Source: Heterohyrax brucei
Lineage: Eukaryota > Chordata > Mammalia > Hyracoidea > Procaviidae
Direction of reading: 5' to 3'
Assembly: GCA_028571685.1 (NCBI GenBank)
Contig: CM053141.1
Coordinates: 76,369,833 to 76,433,832, forward strand
DNA: 64,000 bases
Below are positions 43,144-55,001 of this stretch, piece after piece. Made by a program: the position numbers and the translations under genes. Every line of letters begins with the position of its first letter. Position 1 is the first letter of the stretch. A model generated the notes under the pieces. The model made no database searches. It was not told where the DNA came from and saw nothing but the letters and a program-made list of their open reading frames with translations.

Positions 43144-43690
43144 TACTGAGATAAGATGTGATGAGGAGGGAATCTTCCCTCTGTGGTATTCTTCCCCAAG
43201 ACCTGTTATCCTAGTCTAACCATAAGAAAAATATCAGACAAACTCAGACTGGGACACATTCAACCAGATATCTGGCAAATAATCCTGCTGTAAAGATCAT
43301 GAAAGACAATCAAAGACTGAGAAATTGTCATAGACCACAGGAGCCTGAGGAAACATGACAACTAAATGCAGTGTGGTTACCTGAATTGGATCCTGCAACA
43401 GAAAGAAACATTAATGGAAAAATTGGTGACATCTAAATACAGTATGAAGTTTACTTAACAAAATGTACCAGTATTGATCTCTTAGTTTTGACAAGTGAAA
43501 GTGTAAGATACTAAGAATAAAAAAAAAACCCACTGCCGCCAAGTCAGGTCCAACTCATGGTGACCCTATAGGTCAAGGACACCAAGGGTAGAAGACATTA
43601 ATTAATGTGTATGTGGGAACTCTCTATGCTGTCCTTACAATTTCACTATATATCTAAACTTATTTCAAAATTAAGTTTATTTTTTAAAAA
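43144..43690. other. No gene; small SINE fragment
   Basis: Unassigned apart from a SINE fragment at 43519-43572. Confidence 0.45.
43519..43572 (-). mobile_element. AfroSINE 3' fragment
   Basis: A-rich tail followed by 'CCAACTCATGGTGACCCTAT'. The copy ends abruptly after the first body block. Confidence 0.8.
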
Positions 43691-43995
43691 TTCTACTTCT
43701 CTTTCAAACTTCATCCAAATAGCTCCTCCTTTGTGAAGCTTTACTCAGCCCCCTAACACCCTCCCTCCCCCCAGCCCCCATTTACTGTGAGCTTTCCTTC
43801 TTCTAAACCCTGTGGCATTTTGTTTCCTCTTTAAACACTACCTACATGTTATACTGATTTGTGTACTGTCAAAAGCCCCACTCCCACACACACACATACT
43901 GATAGGTGAGCAACTTGAAGGTAACTTCTCTTTTTATGTGTAGGGGCTGGTAGAGTTGCTAACACATGATATATATTTAATAAATGTTTATGGGT
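43690..43995 (+). mobile_element. L2 LINE 3' end
   Basis: 'GCTCCTCCTTTGTGAAGCTT', a CT-rich stretch, then 'AACACATGATATATATTTAA' and 'TAAATGTTTATGGG' follow L2 3' end order. It leads into a GGAT microsatellite, a frequent fate of L2 tails. Confidence 0.65.
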
Positions 43996-44050
43996 GGATG
44001 GACAGATGGGTGGATGGACAGGCATATGGACATATGGATGCATGGATGGA
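43991..44050 (+). repeat. Degenerate (GGAT)n microsatellite
   Basis: Interrupted GGAT/GGAC repeats of about 60 bases, growing out of the L2 tail. Confidence 0.9.
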
Positions 44051-45279
44051 AGTATTGCAGTAGCCTGCACTATCAGCGTGCAGAATCGCTGCAGCAAGTT
44101 CATCCTATTCAGGGCTTAGCTGGACAAGGCATTTTCCCCAAATCACATTTATTCAGTTAAATAAGGCAACGTCTAGTACTAAATATATTGCCATATATTT
44201 GCAAAATACCTTCCATCCTAGTCTCTTAAGGGAATTTGAAACTATGACTCATTAATCTTCACACCCCTCATGTGAAGTGTTTCTGGCACAAAATGAGTAA
44301 CACAAACTGTGCGTACCACAGCCAATTTGAAAAGTACTCAATTTAAGATACAGTGTACTTTATCCTAGGTTCAACTCTACAGAAATTGATGAGCATTCAC
44401 AGGAAGAAGAAGTGAAGTATTTTGTACAACCTATCCAAGTTGCTTTGGAAATTAAAAAAAGAAAAAAATGCTAACCCACTATTAATCTTTACCATTTACA
44501 TTACTGTAACAGCATTCGCGGTAACTACAGATTATACACAAAATTTGATTCTCTTCAAAAGGAAGTCCACTAGCCAAGTTCAGAAATAGTAGTACTTTTA
44601 GGGCTATATCATTATTTTCAACTAAATGAAAAAATAATCCTTGGGAAAACAGTAGTTGTTACTATTATCTATGTTGGTGGACCAAATTCATTTACCCTTC
44701 TAGATTCTCATGTTTCACAGTGTACTGATCTGTGACAGCTACCTTGCAGATGCTGATTCCACGTGTACATGGTTGTAACTCCTGCCTGGTGATCTATTTC
44801 TTCAGTCTTTTCCTCTGAGATCCTCATCCAAACATGGGCAGATTAAGGGGCTCGAGGTTTCTGAGGTCAAAGAAAACGCCAGCTGTCAGTAACAGAACAC
44901 TTCAGTGGGTCTTCCTGAACCTCCTTTAGGATCGCTGAGGCCGCTGTTGCTTCTGTGGTTATGGCAGTCTTATACTTCCAAAGTGGTTCAGGGCAATCAG
45001 CTCTCTTTCCCTTTTGCTGCCTGCCATTGTGGTCATGGTGCAGAGTAGTTTGAGGAAGGTGCTTTGAATGAGTTTCCTATAGCTACTGCTAGAGCCAGAA
45101 CCCAAGGCACTTTGGAAACTCAGTCCCTAGACATAGGGTTGTGCACCTTGGCCTATCAAGGCATTCATAATTAACGTCACTCAGGGAGGAACGGAGACCC
45201 ATTTCCCCTCCCCAGGACGTCTCCACAAGTGGAGCTCAGCCAAGCTTCACATTTCATGGAAAGAAGTCTACACGTGGAG
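44051..45279. other. No recognised feature
   Basis: AT-rich background without a repeat or exon that I can defend. Confidence 0.45.
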
Positions 45280-45400
45280 CTGAGTGACCCGGTTTTATTT
45301 CTGACTGGCCAACAGACTTCAGGTAAGTCACAGTCTGTCCAGACCTCAGGTTTCTCAACTATAAAATGCAGGTGGAAGATTATAGGACCTTCCAGCTCCA
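45280..45400 (+). mobile_element. MIR SINE
   Basis: 'GGTAAGTCACAGTCTGTCC' then 'CCTCAGGTTTCTCAACTATA' and 'AAAATGCAGG' match the MIR core order. Confidence 0.65.
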
Positions 45401-46020
45401 AGATGTTATGATGTAAGATCTTGCCAGAACAAACCTCTTAAGTTTGTTTTCTTGTAATTCCACATTTCCTTCTTTATATTTGACCTGCACATGGAAAATA
45501 TCTGATGCCTCACCCTTCTACACCCTCACCAAACACTTGAGAAAATCTGAATGTTTCTTTTACAAAAGAGCTTGAGTCATATTTTCTACACACTTGGCTC
45601 CTGTAAAATTTGGCCACTAAAATCCCTAGCACCTCTTTAAATCGTAATGAGCGAGCATTGCATCAGAAAGATAGCTGATTCTCCTCCATTGCTTGAATCT
45701 TATACCAAATTTGGTTATTTCTGAGAAATTTTTTTCCCTGTGTATAAACTGATGCTGGTCTAGTTGTTTGTCTCTGATATACTGTGAGGGAAGTTGAAGT
45801 GGGATGTTTCTCATGGAAAATTGTGGATTTTTTAAATTCATTTTCCTATTCTGGTCCAAAAGAACACTAGCTGACAAACCCTGGCAAAGTTGCAAACCTA
45901 CGTTATTATTGTGATAAACATTTATTGTCGGAAAGTTATGGGGAGTTTGTTGGGAGGCGGTGGTTAAAAGCAGCTCTTTTGTCCCAGTCTTAGAAGGAAA
46001 TTAAGCATCAACTATACAGT
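45401..46020. other. No recognised feature
   Basis: A minus-strand frame of 89 codons at 45626-45895 has no domain. No repeat seen. Confidence 0.45.
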
Positions 46021-46021
46021 T

Positions 46022-46187
46022 AATGGAAACCCTGGTGGCATCGTGGTTAGTTGCTACAGCTGCTAACCCAAAGGTACGCAGTTCGAATCTGCCAGGTGCT
46101 CCTTGGAAACTCTGTGTGGCAGTTTTCGCTGTCTATAGGATTGCTGTGAGTCAGAATCAGCTGGATGGCAGTGGGTTAGTTTTGCGG
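46022..46187 (+). mobile_element. AfroSINE
   Basis: Plus-strand copy with 'CCTGGTGGCATCGTGGTTAG', a well-kept B box 'CAGTTCGAATCTGCC', and tail 'TTGCTGTGAGTCAGAATCAG'. Similar sequences ACTATACAGTTAAT before and TGTATAGTTAAT after are probably the target duplication with small changes. Confidence 0.93.
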
Positions 46188-46211
46188 GGGTGTATAGTTA
46201 ATACAACCTAC

Positions 46212-46612
46212 TGTTATTGATTGCACTGTGTCACCCTCTCCCCTAAAGTATATATTAAAGTCTTGGCTACTGTATCTGTGGATATGATCCTGTTTCAGTT
46301 TTTCTTTTGTCATGTTAATGAGGTCATGCCAGAGTAAGATGGGTCCTGAATCTAATCACTGCTGAGTTATAAAAAGAGCAAAATAGATACAGAGACATAT
46401 ACAAGGGGAAAACAGATGCCTAGGACCACCTAGGCTTTCCTTATAATGCTCAGGAACTCCCTTAACTGCCACGAAAGGGGGACACTTCTCTAGGGCTGAT
46501 GCTCTGATTTGAACTTCTAGCCTCTCAAACTGTGAGAAAATTAATTTCTGTCCTTTAAAACCATCTACTTGTGGTATCTTTTGTTCTGGCAGCAATCACT
46601 TCATCTAGAATA
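46212..46612 (+). mobile_element. MaLR-type solo LTR
   Basis: Starts 'TGTTATTGATTGCACTGTG' and ends with 'CTTCTAGCCTCTCAAACTGT', 'GAGAAAATTAATTTC' and 'CATCTACTTGTGGTATC'. Middle part 'CATGTTAATGAGGTCATGC' also fits. Confidence 0.75.
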
Positions 46613-47294
46613 CACAGCTCTGGTAGCAATGATAGCCTGGAGATACCAGCATCACATTTACTTATGAGAGACATTCCTTGCCCAGATCAGTGAGAATGCT
46701 CCTCAGGCTGATTTCCTCTGAGTTTGGTTCCTTTTAGGGGAGCATTAGACAGTGGCCTCTACTACACAATGCTCAATGATTTGTCATGGTATTCATGGCT
46801 TGACTGATGCTGGATTGATCTTAGTTATCAAAATGGCCCTTCAGGAAGAGAAATGTGCCGTTATTAAGGTCAATCCATTTTCACTAGTATAGCACCAACC
46901 GTGGAGATGCATGGAACAGGGCATTCTCCACAGAAGACAAACAGCAGTTTAGCTGGATCCTCTTCTCAGACACCCCTGTAACATGGCTCTTTGGGTTAGA
47001 AGAAAATGAGTGTCTGCCTGAATTTTGTGAGGCGTTACTTCCGAGAGTAATGGGCAGTCTGATGCTGAAGTGAGGAAAATCAATAAGGCAGCTAGTGGTT
47101 TTTAGAAGTGACTTCAAAACGCAATGTGAGGTTGTCTTTATCTGTGTCACAGTCACATCCAGAGATCTCTTCCTTTCAGACTCTTTAGATTTTTATTTGG
47201 CTTGTTAACAATGCATGAATAAATTTCTTTTCAATATGAGGGTGAAATGCATTTCTCTGTTTGGACACTGTGTGAATTCATTTGCAGTTTTAGT
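46613..47294. other. No recognised feature
   Basis: Unassigned sequence between LTR and MIR. Confidence 0.45.
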
Positions 47295-47390
47295 CCAGAG
47301 AATCTGGACTCTGTTTCTGGCTCTGCCAGGAAAGTCATTCTAGTCAGATCTTATTTTCTCATCTTCAAAATGAGGGGTTTAGAGTACACC
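47295..47390 (+). mobile_element. MIR SINE
   Basis: 'TCTGGCTCTGCCAGGAAAG' then 'TTTTCTCATCTTCAAAATGA' follow the MIR core and post-core order. Confidence 0.6.
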
Positions 47391-47452
47391 ATATTTTGCA
47401 GAACTAACTACATAATTTGCAGGTCCAACTGCAAAATACAAATGCAGGGCCT

Positions 47453-47899
47453 TGTTATGTGCTGAATTGTGTCCCCAGAAATACATGTTCAACTCTTAAC
47501 CCTGTCTACCTATATCTGTGACTTTATTTGGAAATGGAGTCTTTGCAGATGCAGTCAAGGTGAGATCATCAGGGTGGGCCCAAATCCAATCAGGCCTTAC
47601 AAGAAGAGCTTATCAGAAGAGCAGAAAAGGGAACCGAAAACACACAGAAACAATGCCGTGTGCTCTGATGACTGAGGAAGAGACAGAAGTGATACACTTC
47701 CCAGCCAGGGAACACCAAGAATGTCAGTAATGCTGGAAGCTAAGAGAAAGGCATGGAACACATTCTCCCCTAGAGCTTCAGAGCGAGCATGGACCTGCCA
47801 ACACCTTGACGTCAGACTTCTAGACTCCAAAACTACAGGAGAGTCAATTTCTGTTGTTTTAAGCCACCCGGTTTGTGATATTTGTTACAGCAGCCCAAT
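47453..47899 (+). mobile_element. MaLR (MLT1-like) solo LTR
   Basis: Full LTR order: 'TGTTATGTGCTGAATTGTG', 'TTTATTTGGAAATGGAGTC', 'GGTGGGCCCAAATCCAATCA', 'ACACCTTGACGTCAGACTTC', 'AATTTCTGTTGTTTTAAGCC' and 'GATATTTGTTACAGCAGCC'. Confidence 0.85.
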
Positions 47900-48110
47900 A
47901 TGATGTTGTTGTTGTAGGGTGCCATCAAGTTGATTGTGACTCATAGTGACCCTGCGTGTATCCAAACAGAGCTGTCCCATAAGGTTTGCTTGTCTGTAGT
48001 CCGTATGGATATAGATCACCAGGTCTTTCTCCCAGGGAGCCACTGAGTGGGTTCAGACCATCAGTCTTTTGGTTAACAGCTGAATGCTCAACCGCTGTGC
48101 CACCAAGAAG
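47900..48110 (-). mobile_element. AfroSINE, variant subtype
   Basis: Minus-strand copy starting 'GTTGTTGTAGGGTGCCATC' and 'ACTCATAGTGACCCTGCGTG', with a different middle block ('GTAGTCCGTATGGATATAG' and 'CCAGGTCTTTCTCCCAGG') and head 'CTCAACCGCTGTGCCACC'. It abuts the LTR end. The same variant occurs at 54.84 kb. Confidence 0.85.
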
Positions 48111-49732
48111 CTAATAGAGGCCTGAATTCAAACATTATTACAAATTTCAAGACGGAAGCAGGAAACCATTAACCGGAGCCTGGGTTCCTTCTCAGCACAG
48201 GAGCCCGGACAAACGTGCAGGTCGTATGCTGGCCTTGAAAGCCTGTGTACCTTGTCCAGCACCAGGTTTTTCTGATACCAAGCTCTTTTTTTCATTCTAT
48301 CTGCACAGTCCTCATGCAAAAGAAGACAAAAATTGAAGTGCATTTTTTGCTTGAAATCTATCTCATTCTCCTTTTTACGTTCCTTGGACCATGAGTTGTA
48401 CCTTAGCCCTTCCTGACAGCATTTCATTCTCCAAGATGAATATTCTTCTTTCCTGCCTGAAATATCCAGATGACCTTTGCTTTGGGATTTTTCTAAATCA
48501 CCACATGTTAGATAATTGTGCCCAAAGGAATTACTTCCAGAGTGGCCCAAGCACATAAAAAAACACACAGCCAACTTTTTCTCTAGAGCAGTACAAACAT
48601 TTCCTTAAACTTAAGTGTCTCAAGAGGAAAACTGACAGAGTAAACCTTTCACCCAGCGAGTCCACTCTGTGTAGCAGTTGTACTGAATCCTTCTTTTTGC
48701 ATTTTTACATCCCTGATTTATCTACTGTTTGCCAGTAAAAGCAGTCACGTTCTTTGATTTAGGTTTTTTCACAATGGAAAAGTGGCCAGAGAAAATGACT
48801 CAGTTGAATGTTTTCTTAATGGAAAGAACTGAAATACCAGCAACAATTCAAATTCTCTGCCTCTTTTCTATCATGTTACACCATACACAGCACCTCTCTA
48901 GCAAGAGGATGGCAAATTTACATGTCAGCAAATCAGTGGTGTTTTAGATCTTCGATTCACTAAAGCTCTGACCAAAAAAGCATAATAAAGAGATTCCAAC
49001 ATTGAAAAGTGAAATCTATTTGTATAATTTAGCAATCATAATGCAACTACAAAGAAGTCGTGGTGGGGAATTCTCCTAACACTTCTTAGCAAGGATAAAA
49101 ATTTGATTTCTCACACGAGTTTTTCTAATAAGTCCAAGTCACTGAAGTCTCCTTATTGACAGAGATAAAGGAATTGTAAAAAATTTCACCATCATTTCAG
49201 ACCAATGGGAAACCAGATTTATTCTTGGAGTTAACTTCTAGAATTTTAAGACAAGAAAATGACTTCTGCTCTGTTCATGACTTACAACCCAACCTCAAAA
49301 TGAATTTATTTTCTCTGATAAAACTTTAATCTATTGTATTTATTACAAACAAGTGCATTTTGTCTTTTCCTTTATATTATGAAAAAATAATAAAGCCTAT
49401 TTTTCTTGGGCCTTGAAAATCATGTATGTTCAGCTTAAGCAAAAAAATCTTATAAACACTGGTAGGGCATTGTCTAATCAATGGCAAGTCCAAATATTTG
49501 AAATACTTCAGAGTATAAGCAAACAAGTCTAAAAAAACTAAATGTCTTCTATTGAGAGCTTAAACTACTTCTTCTCCTAGTGGAAGAATTGTGTCCAAAC
49601 TACCTTAAACAAATGAAAATCCTTCCTGTTTTTAAGTGAAATAAAAGGAAACAAAAACATCTTTAGGAAGTATACCAAAGAAGAAAAGCTCAGTGAATCC
49701 CCCAAGAAACTATGACATTCAGCCATCTACCC
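48111..49732. other. No recognised gene
   Basis: A 148-codon minus-strand frame (48128-48574) has no domain, no signal sequence and no coding-like bias that I can see. The rest is AT-rich and unassigned. Confidence 0.4.
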
Positions 49733-49915
49733 TAGGGTTCCTCAGTTCTGATCTGAGGGCCACCTGCCTCAGTTCCATTGCAGAGCTTATTCCAAATGAA
49801 ACTTGTTAGGCTCTACCCCAGAACCGCTAAGTGTAAGGGCCAGGAACCTACATTTTAAACAAACTTCCAGGGGTAGTGTAGGATTTGCATGCTATAATTT
49901 GAGAACCACTGATCT
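49733..49915 (+). mobile_element. MER5-like hAT (Charlie) fragment
   Basis: Starts 'AGGGTTCCTCAGTTCTGATC' and ends 'TAATTTGAGAACCACTG', with 'GGCTCTACCCCAGAAC' and 'CCTACATTTTAAACAA' between. The ends are the imperfect inverted repeats of MER5-type elements (CAGTGGTTCTCAA). Non-autonomous, ancient. Confidence 0.75.
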
Positions 49916-50404
49916 ATAGTGTCCAAAAAGTCTGCCTTACATTCCCCTTGGTGCTTCTTAAATTCATTCCTTTTCTTTTTTCCTTTTCCTGTTCTGAGGT
50001 GAAATTAAGAACAGCTGCTCAAGAAATTTCCTCATATTTGAACACCGTTATAAATGTACTCCTCTTTCCTTTTTTTTCCCTCTAGGACAAATAATATCAA
50101 TTAAACTAATATTTACTTCTCAGTCTTGATAGGATATAATCATTAAATCATCTACAAACTGATCAAATTCATTTCATCTCCGTATTCACAGAGAATACCC
50201 TTGATTGTAGACAGAGATAACACTCATATGTCAGGTTAGAAAAATCTGAAGTCATACTGAAGCCACCGTGGTAACAAGAGTTATACAACTATAAAAAAGA
50301 TACATGAGTTTTAATAGCCTAGTAGGCAGTATCCTTTAGACAGAAGGCCTCTAATTCTGTCTACCTTGATATTAGCTTTTTTGTGTTAATTTTTATCAGT
50401 GCAG

Positions 50405-50552
50405 AAACAAACCTGATATGTGCAATAAATATCTTCCTGAAAACCTGTGTGTGAAGCACATTTTATAAATCAGATCGTGATTTAAATATACTAAGAAAAC
50501 TTGCAGCATTTGTTAGGATATCGGTTTGGCTACTTTAAGAAAAATCAAGAGC
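50405..50552 (+). repeat. Unidentified interspersed repeat, copy A
   Basis: Shares about 140 bases with 51938-52085 in the same orientation, for example 'TGATTTAAATATACTAAGAAAA' trimmed to its core 'TTTAAATATACTAAGAAAA' and 'TTTGTTAGGATAT'. I cannot name the family. Confidence 0.7.
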
Positions 50553-51937
50553 TATCTATGTTCTGAGCCCTGTAACATGAGCACAAGTAAAGGACAATGC
50601 AAGGAAACGGTGGGGCCAGAGTCACGGTCAGAGCACCTTGTCATACAAACAGAAGGGTCTGCAAGCCTGGAGAACTTGAAATTATTCACCAAAACCAAGG
50701 CATTACTTTCTGAATCAACACAAAAAGTGACCCGTGGAAAAGGTCACACACAGAATTCTCATTTCACTAGAGCCAGAAAGTTTGAAAGACCCCACCCTGA
50801 CACCTGGTAGTTCTCAACCTCTAATTTTGCTTTCTCCTGAAATAAAATTCCATGCTGTTCATGTATGCGCTCATCAAACGTCAGACAACATCCCCTGAGT
50901 GCCCACAGTTTAGCAGAGGAAATAGACATGTAAAATCAGAGTTATAATAAGCTATGAATAAGAGGATTTCTGAACAAAAGACAACTTTGGTTAGAGGAGA
51001 GGAGAGAAATAGGCAGTGTTCCTCAGAAAGGATTCCAGGAAGTCCCTTTGTCAGAGAGACAGAAAGAGGGAAAGAGAGAGATCGAAGTCACCTAAGTTGA
51101 TGGCATTCATACAGCTCCCATTCAGGCCAGACTAGGAACACTGACAGCCCTTTAAGTGATTAAAGGACACAGTCAGCCCTTGATAGTTTTATACTTTATT
51201 TAGGAAAGAAGTTACTTGTATTGTTAGAGAATGCTGTAGGAATTCAAATTGAAGACTCTTTTGCCTGTGAAGCATGACTGACCAGGACAACTGTAAAAAG
51301 AGAGTTGAGAACTGAGTCTTAAAGAGGGTAGCACTGGCAGAGAGAAAGAGGAAGGGCTTACTAGGAAGGGAAGCTACATAAGCAAAGGCACAGCAGAAAG
51401 AGTGGGTGAGAAGTGTGAGGAAGACAATAAAACATCTGGACAAACTGAATCAAGGGATCATTGAATGGAAGTAGAGCTGTAAATAAAAAGTGGGCCCAGG
51501 TGACGGAATTCCTTGAAGATCTGTCAAAATACTAGGTTGGCCATATGAATCTGCCCCTCTTATAAGTCAGTACAATTAATTATTGGGAAATTCATATAGC
51601 TCAACTGGAAATACAGAGTTCCTGAAAGCATGAAGTGAAGAAGCTGATGTTTTGGGCAAGTTTTTCTGGAGGTAGATAGGCTTGATCTTGGCCATACTGG
51701 AGTCTGGGAGACAGTTAGGAACCATGTCAGTGACCTTGGCATCACACAGTCAGAATCTGAACTTGAGCTGACTAAAATACGGAAAGACTCTCATCTCATG
51801 GGCATTGTGAAGGAAAAAATTTAGCAAGATCTGATGACTAACGGAACACAGGTGAAGAAAGAAAGCGAAGTCTACCATGAACGCAAAATTTTGAACCTAG
51901 AGACTAGAAGGATAGCAATGCCTTTGACAAATGGAAG
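50553..51937. other. No recognised gene
   Basis: A 94-codon plus-strand frame at 50526-50810 has no domain. The remainder, including a purine-rich part near 51050-51090, is unassigned. Confidence 0.4.
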
Positions 51938-52085
51938 TGGACCTGATTTATGCAATAAACGTTTTCCAGAAAACTTGTGTGTAATGCAGATTTTATAAAT
52001 CAGGTCATGATTTAAATATACTAAGAAAATTTGTAGGATTTGTTAGGATATGTGTTTGGTTACTTTAGAAAAGATCAAATACCAA
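51938..52085 (+). repeat. Unidentified interspersed repeat, copy B
   Basis: Second copy of the unit at 50405-50552, about 1.53 kb downstream, same orientation, with substitutions throughout (for example 'GTGCAATAAATATCTTCC' in A, 'ATGCAATAAACGTTTTCC' in B). Confidence 0.7.
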
Positions 52086-52514
52086 TGGTTTTAATAAAAT
52101 AGATTGGTTCTGTCTTATGTAAATTTATAAGCCCAAGTTCTTTCTACTTACTGCTCTGTTACCCTTTACAGATGCTGTCCTCATCTGCAGGACCAAAGAC
52201 AGCTCAACACCACTTACCCTTGTGTCAGTCCTCAGGAAAAAAGAAAGAGGGTGCAGGGGCAAACAGCTTCCAGATACTGCGTGTGGCGCTTTCACTCATA
52301 TCCTGTTGGCCAGATCTAGGTTGCAAGGCCAAACCCAGCTGCAAAGGAGGCTGAGAAATCCACTCACTAGCGGTGACCGTGTACACAGCTAAAACTCACG
52401 GGAGCTGTCTGTGTAAAGAAGAGGAGAAGGGCAGATATGGGGAGGTAATTAGCAGTCTCTACCTTACCTGCAACTCAGTGGTCTTGTAAAATAATCATTG
52501 AGGGGAAATCCCTA
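52086..52514. other. No recognised feature
   Basis: Unassigned stretch before the LTR. Confidence 0.45.
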
Positions 52515-52917
52515 TGTTAGATGTTGAACTGTGTCCCCAAAATGGTTGAAGCACTAACCCTCAGAACCTGTTGAACGTGAATTTATTTGGAAATAAGGTC
52601 TTTGCAGATGTAGTAAAGGTGCGTTTATTCTAGAGGAAGATGGGCCCTATTCAGATGTGACTGATTTCCTTGATGTTCCCAGAAGACACACAGACGAGAA
52701 GACGGCCATGCAAAGACAGAGGCATAAATTGGGGTCTCACTGCTACAAGCCAAGGAACACCTAGAGTATCTGAGAGCTGAAAGAGACAAGAAAGGCTCTT
52801 CTCCTAGAGAGTTCAAAGGGAGTGTGAACCGCCAACCACCTGCATTTGGACTTCTAACGTCCAGAACTGTGAGAGAATAAATTTTTGTTGTTGAAGCCAC
52901 ATAGTTTGTGATACTAA
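52515..52917 (+). mobile_element. MaLR (MLT1-like) solo LTR
   Basis: Order 'TGTTAGATGTTGAACTGTG', 'TTATTTGGAAATAAGGTCTT', 'AGATGGGCCCTATTCAG', 'ACTTCTAACGTCCAGAACTG' and 'GAGAGAATAAATTTTTG'. Same general family as the LTR at 47.45 kb. Confidence 0.85.
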
Positions 52918-52929
52918 GCATGTGGTACT

Positions 52930-53112
52930 CATGCTTGGTAGAGGTTCAGCAAAAGAGAGGAAGACTTTCAACAACCACTGACACAGTGGTTGCAACGGTA
53001 GGCCCTAGCATATCAACAATTGTGAGGACAGCGTAGGACTGGGTGAGGTTCTGCTCTGTTGTACACAGGGTCACTGTGAGTCAGAACGGACCTGAAGGCA
53101 CCTGACCACCAG
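52930..53112 (+). mobile_element. RTE LINE 3' end
   Basis: Plus-strand RTE end: 'CAAAAGAGAGGAAGACTTTC', 'CTGACACAGTGGTTGCAAC', 'CAACAATTGTGAGGACAGCG', tail 'GGTCACTGTGAGTCAGAACG' and 'GGCACCTGACCACC'. It lies just after the LTR and shares its last 40 bases with AfroSINE tails. Confidence 0.88.
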
Positions 53113-53969
53113 CCTGTAGTAACGTTCAAGGCAGCCTGAGGAAACTAACATACTGTGTTTTTAAATATCAGGTTTTCTGGGACTGACCTAGAGGTATAAA
53201 AAAGGATGTATCTCTCCACTTTCCCCAGACTGCTCTGGTGTCTGGGATTTTAAATCAATCAGTGAATCAGGAAGACATGTAAAAACTGTGGGGTGGGAAG
53301 ACTGGCTGCCGAATCTCTGGACTGGATGAGACTTTAAAAATGTATGGCATTCCTTATTAAATGTAGTGTGAACTAAGAAGTTGTCTGGAAAGGAATTTCT
53401 CCAAGCAAGAGAAGAGATTGTCCAAGTGGATCTCCACTCCTCCCTGTGTCACCAAACTGGGGACATTGCCTGAAGTATCACACTTGGATTCTAGCTACAA
53501 TTGCTGTGCCCAGCTCCCTGAAGTACCCAGTTCTCCCTTTAAAATTCTGCCTGGTCTCCTTTCAGGTAGCGAAAACAGGCTAGCACTTAAAAATCAGCTG
53601 GCTGTTTTCTTGTGTTAGAATCAAAAGGAAGTAAAGAAAATATAAGCAGCATAATGATAGTAAGGTCTCTGAGGAATAGAGAGAATTCTGAGCCAGCACA
53701 AACAACAGGGGATGGACAGGGCAATGTCACAGACACCTTGCTGCATTTCTTCTTTCCAAACTCCGTGCCATCTTTGCCAGGTAGCCTCTTACCATAGCTT
53801 GTCCTTCTAACTTCCAGGCACCTGGCCAAGCTAGTTCTGCCCTGAATAAATAGAAGACCCTTACCTACAAAACTGGCTTCTAAACACTAACCAAAAGACA
53901 CCAGTCTCGTAAGCCAGGGGTTCTGCAGGTTCCATGATCATTCACTATCAGGAGAGAGTAGGGATTATT
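53113..53969. other. No recognised feature
   Basis: Unassigned sequence; frames below 82 codons without domains. Confidence 0.45.
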
Positions 53970-54040
53970 CTTTTTTGCATTCATGTCTAGCCTAGTACCT
54001 GGCACATGGTGGAGGCTCAGTGTAATGTCTCTTGGATAAT
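53970..54040 (+). mobile_element. L2 or MIR 3' end fragment
   Basis: 'CTAGTACCTGGCACATGGTG' followed by 'GAGGCTCAGTGTAATGTCTC' is the common 3' pattern of L2 and MIR. Confidence 0.6.
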
Positions 54041-54351
54041 ACTTCAATACAAATGATGGGAGTAACACACAGTCTCCCTGTTCTGTTCCAATTTCTAATC
54101 CTCGGGCCATACTTCCCTCAACTTTTGGAGTTGTAATGACAGACAACCTGAATACTGATGTTTCATGACTCACGTTATCTGTTCCACACAATTCTGAAGC
54201 GCTTTATGATTTTTCCTTCTGGAAAAGTTCCTCCTTCATACCCTGGACAGTTCTGCTTATTAGAGGTCTTCAACCCCTCCCGCATAAACCGAGAGTCCTA
54301 CACACTCAGTAACATCAGCAGCTCCTAGGCCTGACCTGAGAGCAGCAGACT

Positions 54352-54480
54352 AATCTCTTCATTTTGCAAAAATGGGAAACTAAAGGCTGAGACTAAAGGC
54401 TGTAACTTATCCAGGCTCTCACAGTGACCCAGTGGCAGAGCCGGGACTGGAACCCACGTCATTTAACCCAAGCCTGGGTC
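54352..54480 (+). mobile_element. MIR SINE
   Basis: Core order 'CATTTTGCAAAAATGGGAAA', 'CTCACAGTGACCCAGTGGC' and 'AGAGCCGGGACTGGAACCC' is the MIR pattern (reverse complement of the usual core). The strand label depends on consensus convention. Confidence 0.75.
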
Positions 54481-54840
54481 ACCTTTTGCCTGTATTTCCA
54501 AGAACTTGCAGAAGGCAGAATTGCTGTCTGCTGGGTCCCAGGTGCATCACCGTTACCAAAAACCACCTATTGAGAGTAATGGTGTCTTCTCTTCATCTCT
54601 TAATTTTTTACTTACTCTGTCCCCTCTCCACCTTTCTGAATAACTGCAGACAGACTCTCTGGATGTGATCCCTAGGTTTCTAACAAATAACCAGAAAATC
54701 CAGTAACTGCATACCTTGGGGTTACCTGCACTAAGCATGGGTCCTACTGAACGGAAATTGGTGCTTACCTTGAGTGGATAAACTTTGCTTAAGAACAATC
54801 TTTTTTACATTCTCTTAATCTGACTCAAAAACAGAAGAGG

Positions 54841-55001
54841 CTGTCAATACCAGCTCACAGCACCCGCATGTGTCAGAGCAGAATTGTGCCCCACAGAGCT
54901 TTCAGGGGTTGATTTTTCAGATGTGGGTCACCAGGCCTTTCTTTCTGGGAGCTTTCAGTTAGCGGTGAGCACACTAACCATGTGTCCCATCCAGGGACTC
55001 C
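54841..55001 (-). mobile_element. AfroSINE, variant subtype
   Basis: Minus-strand decayed copy with 'GCTCACAGCACCCGCATGTG', 'GGGTCACCAGGCCTTTCTTT', and head 'CACACTAACCATGTGTCC'. Its middle block matches the variant at 47.90 kb. Confidence 0.75.

Noticed and set aside
48128..48574. 148-codon minus-strand ORF
   Set aside because: No domain, no splice context, Lys/Ser/Cys-rich background composition; probably chance.
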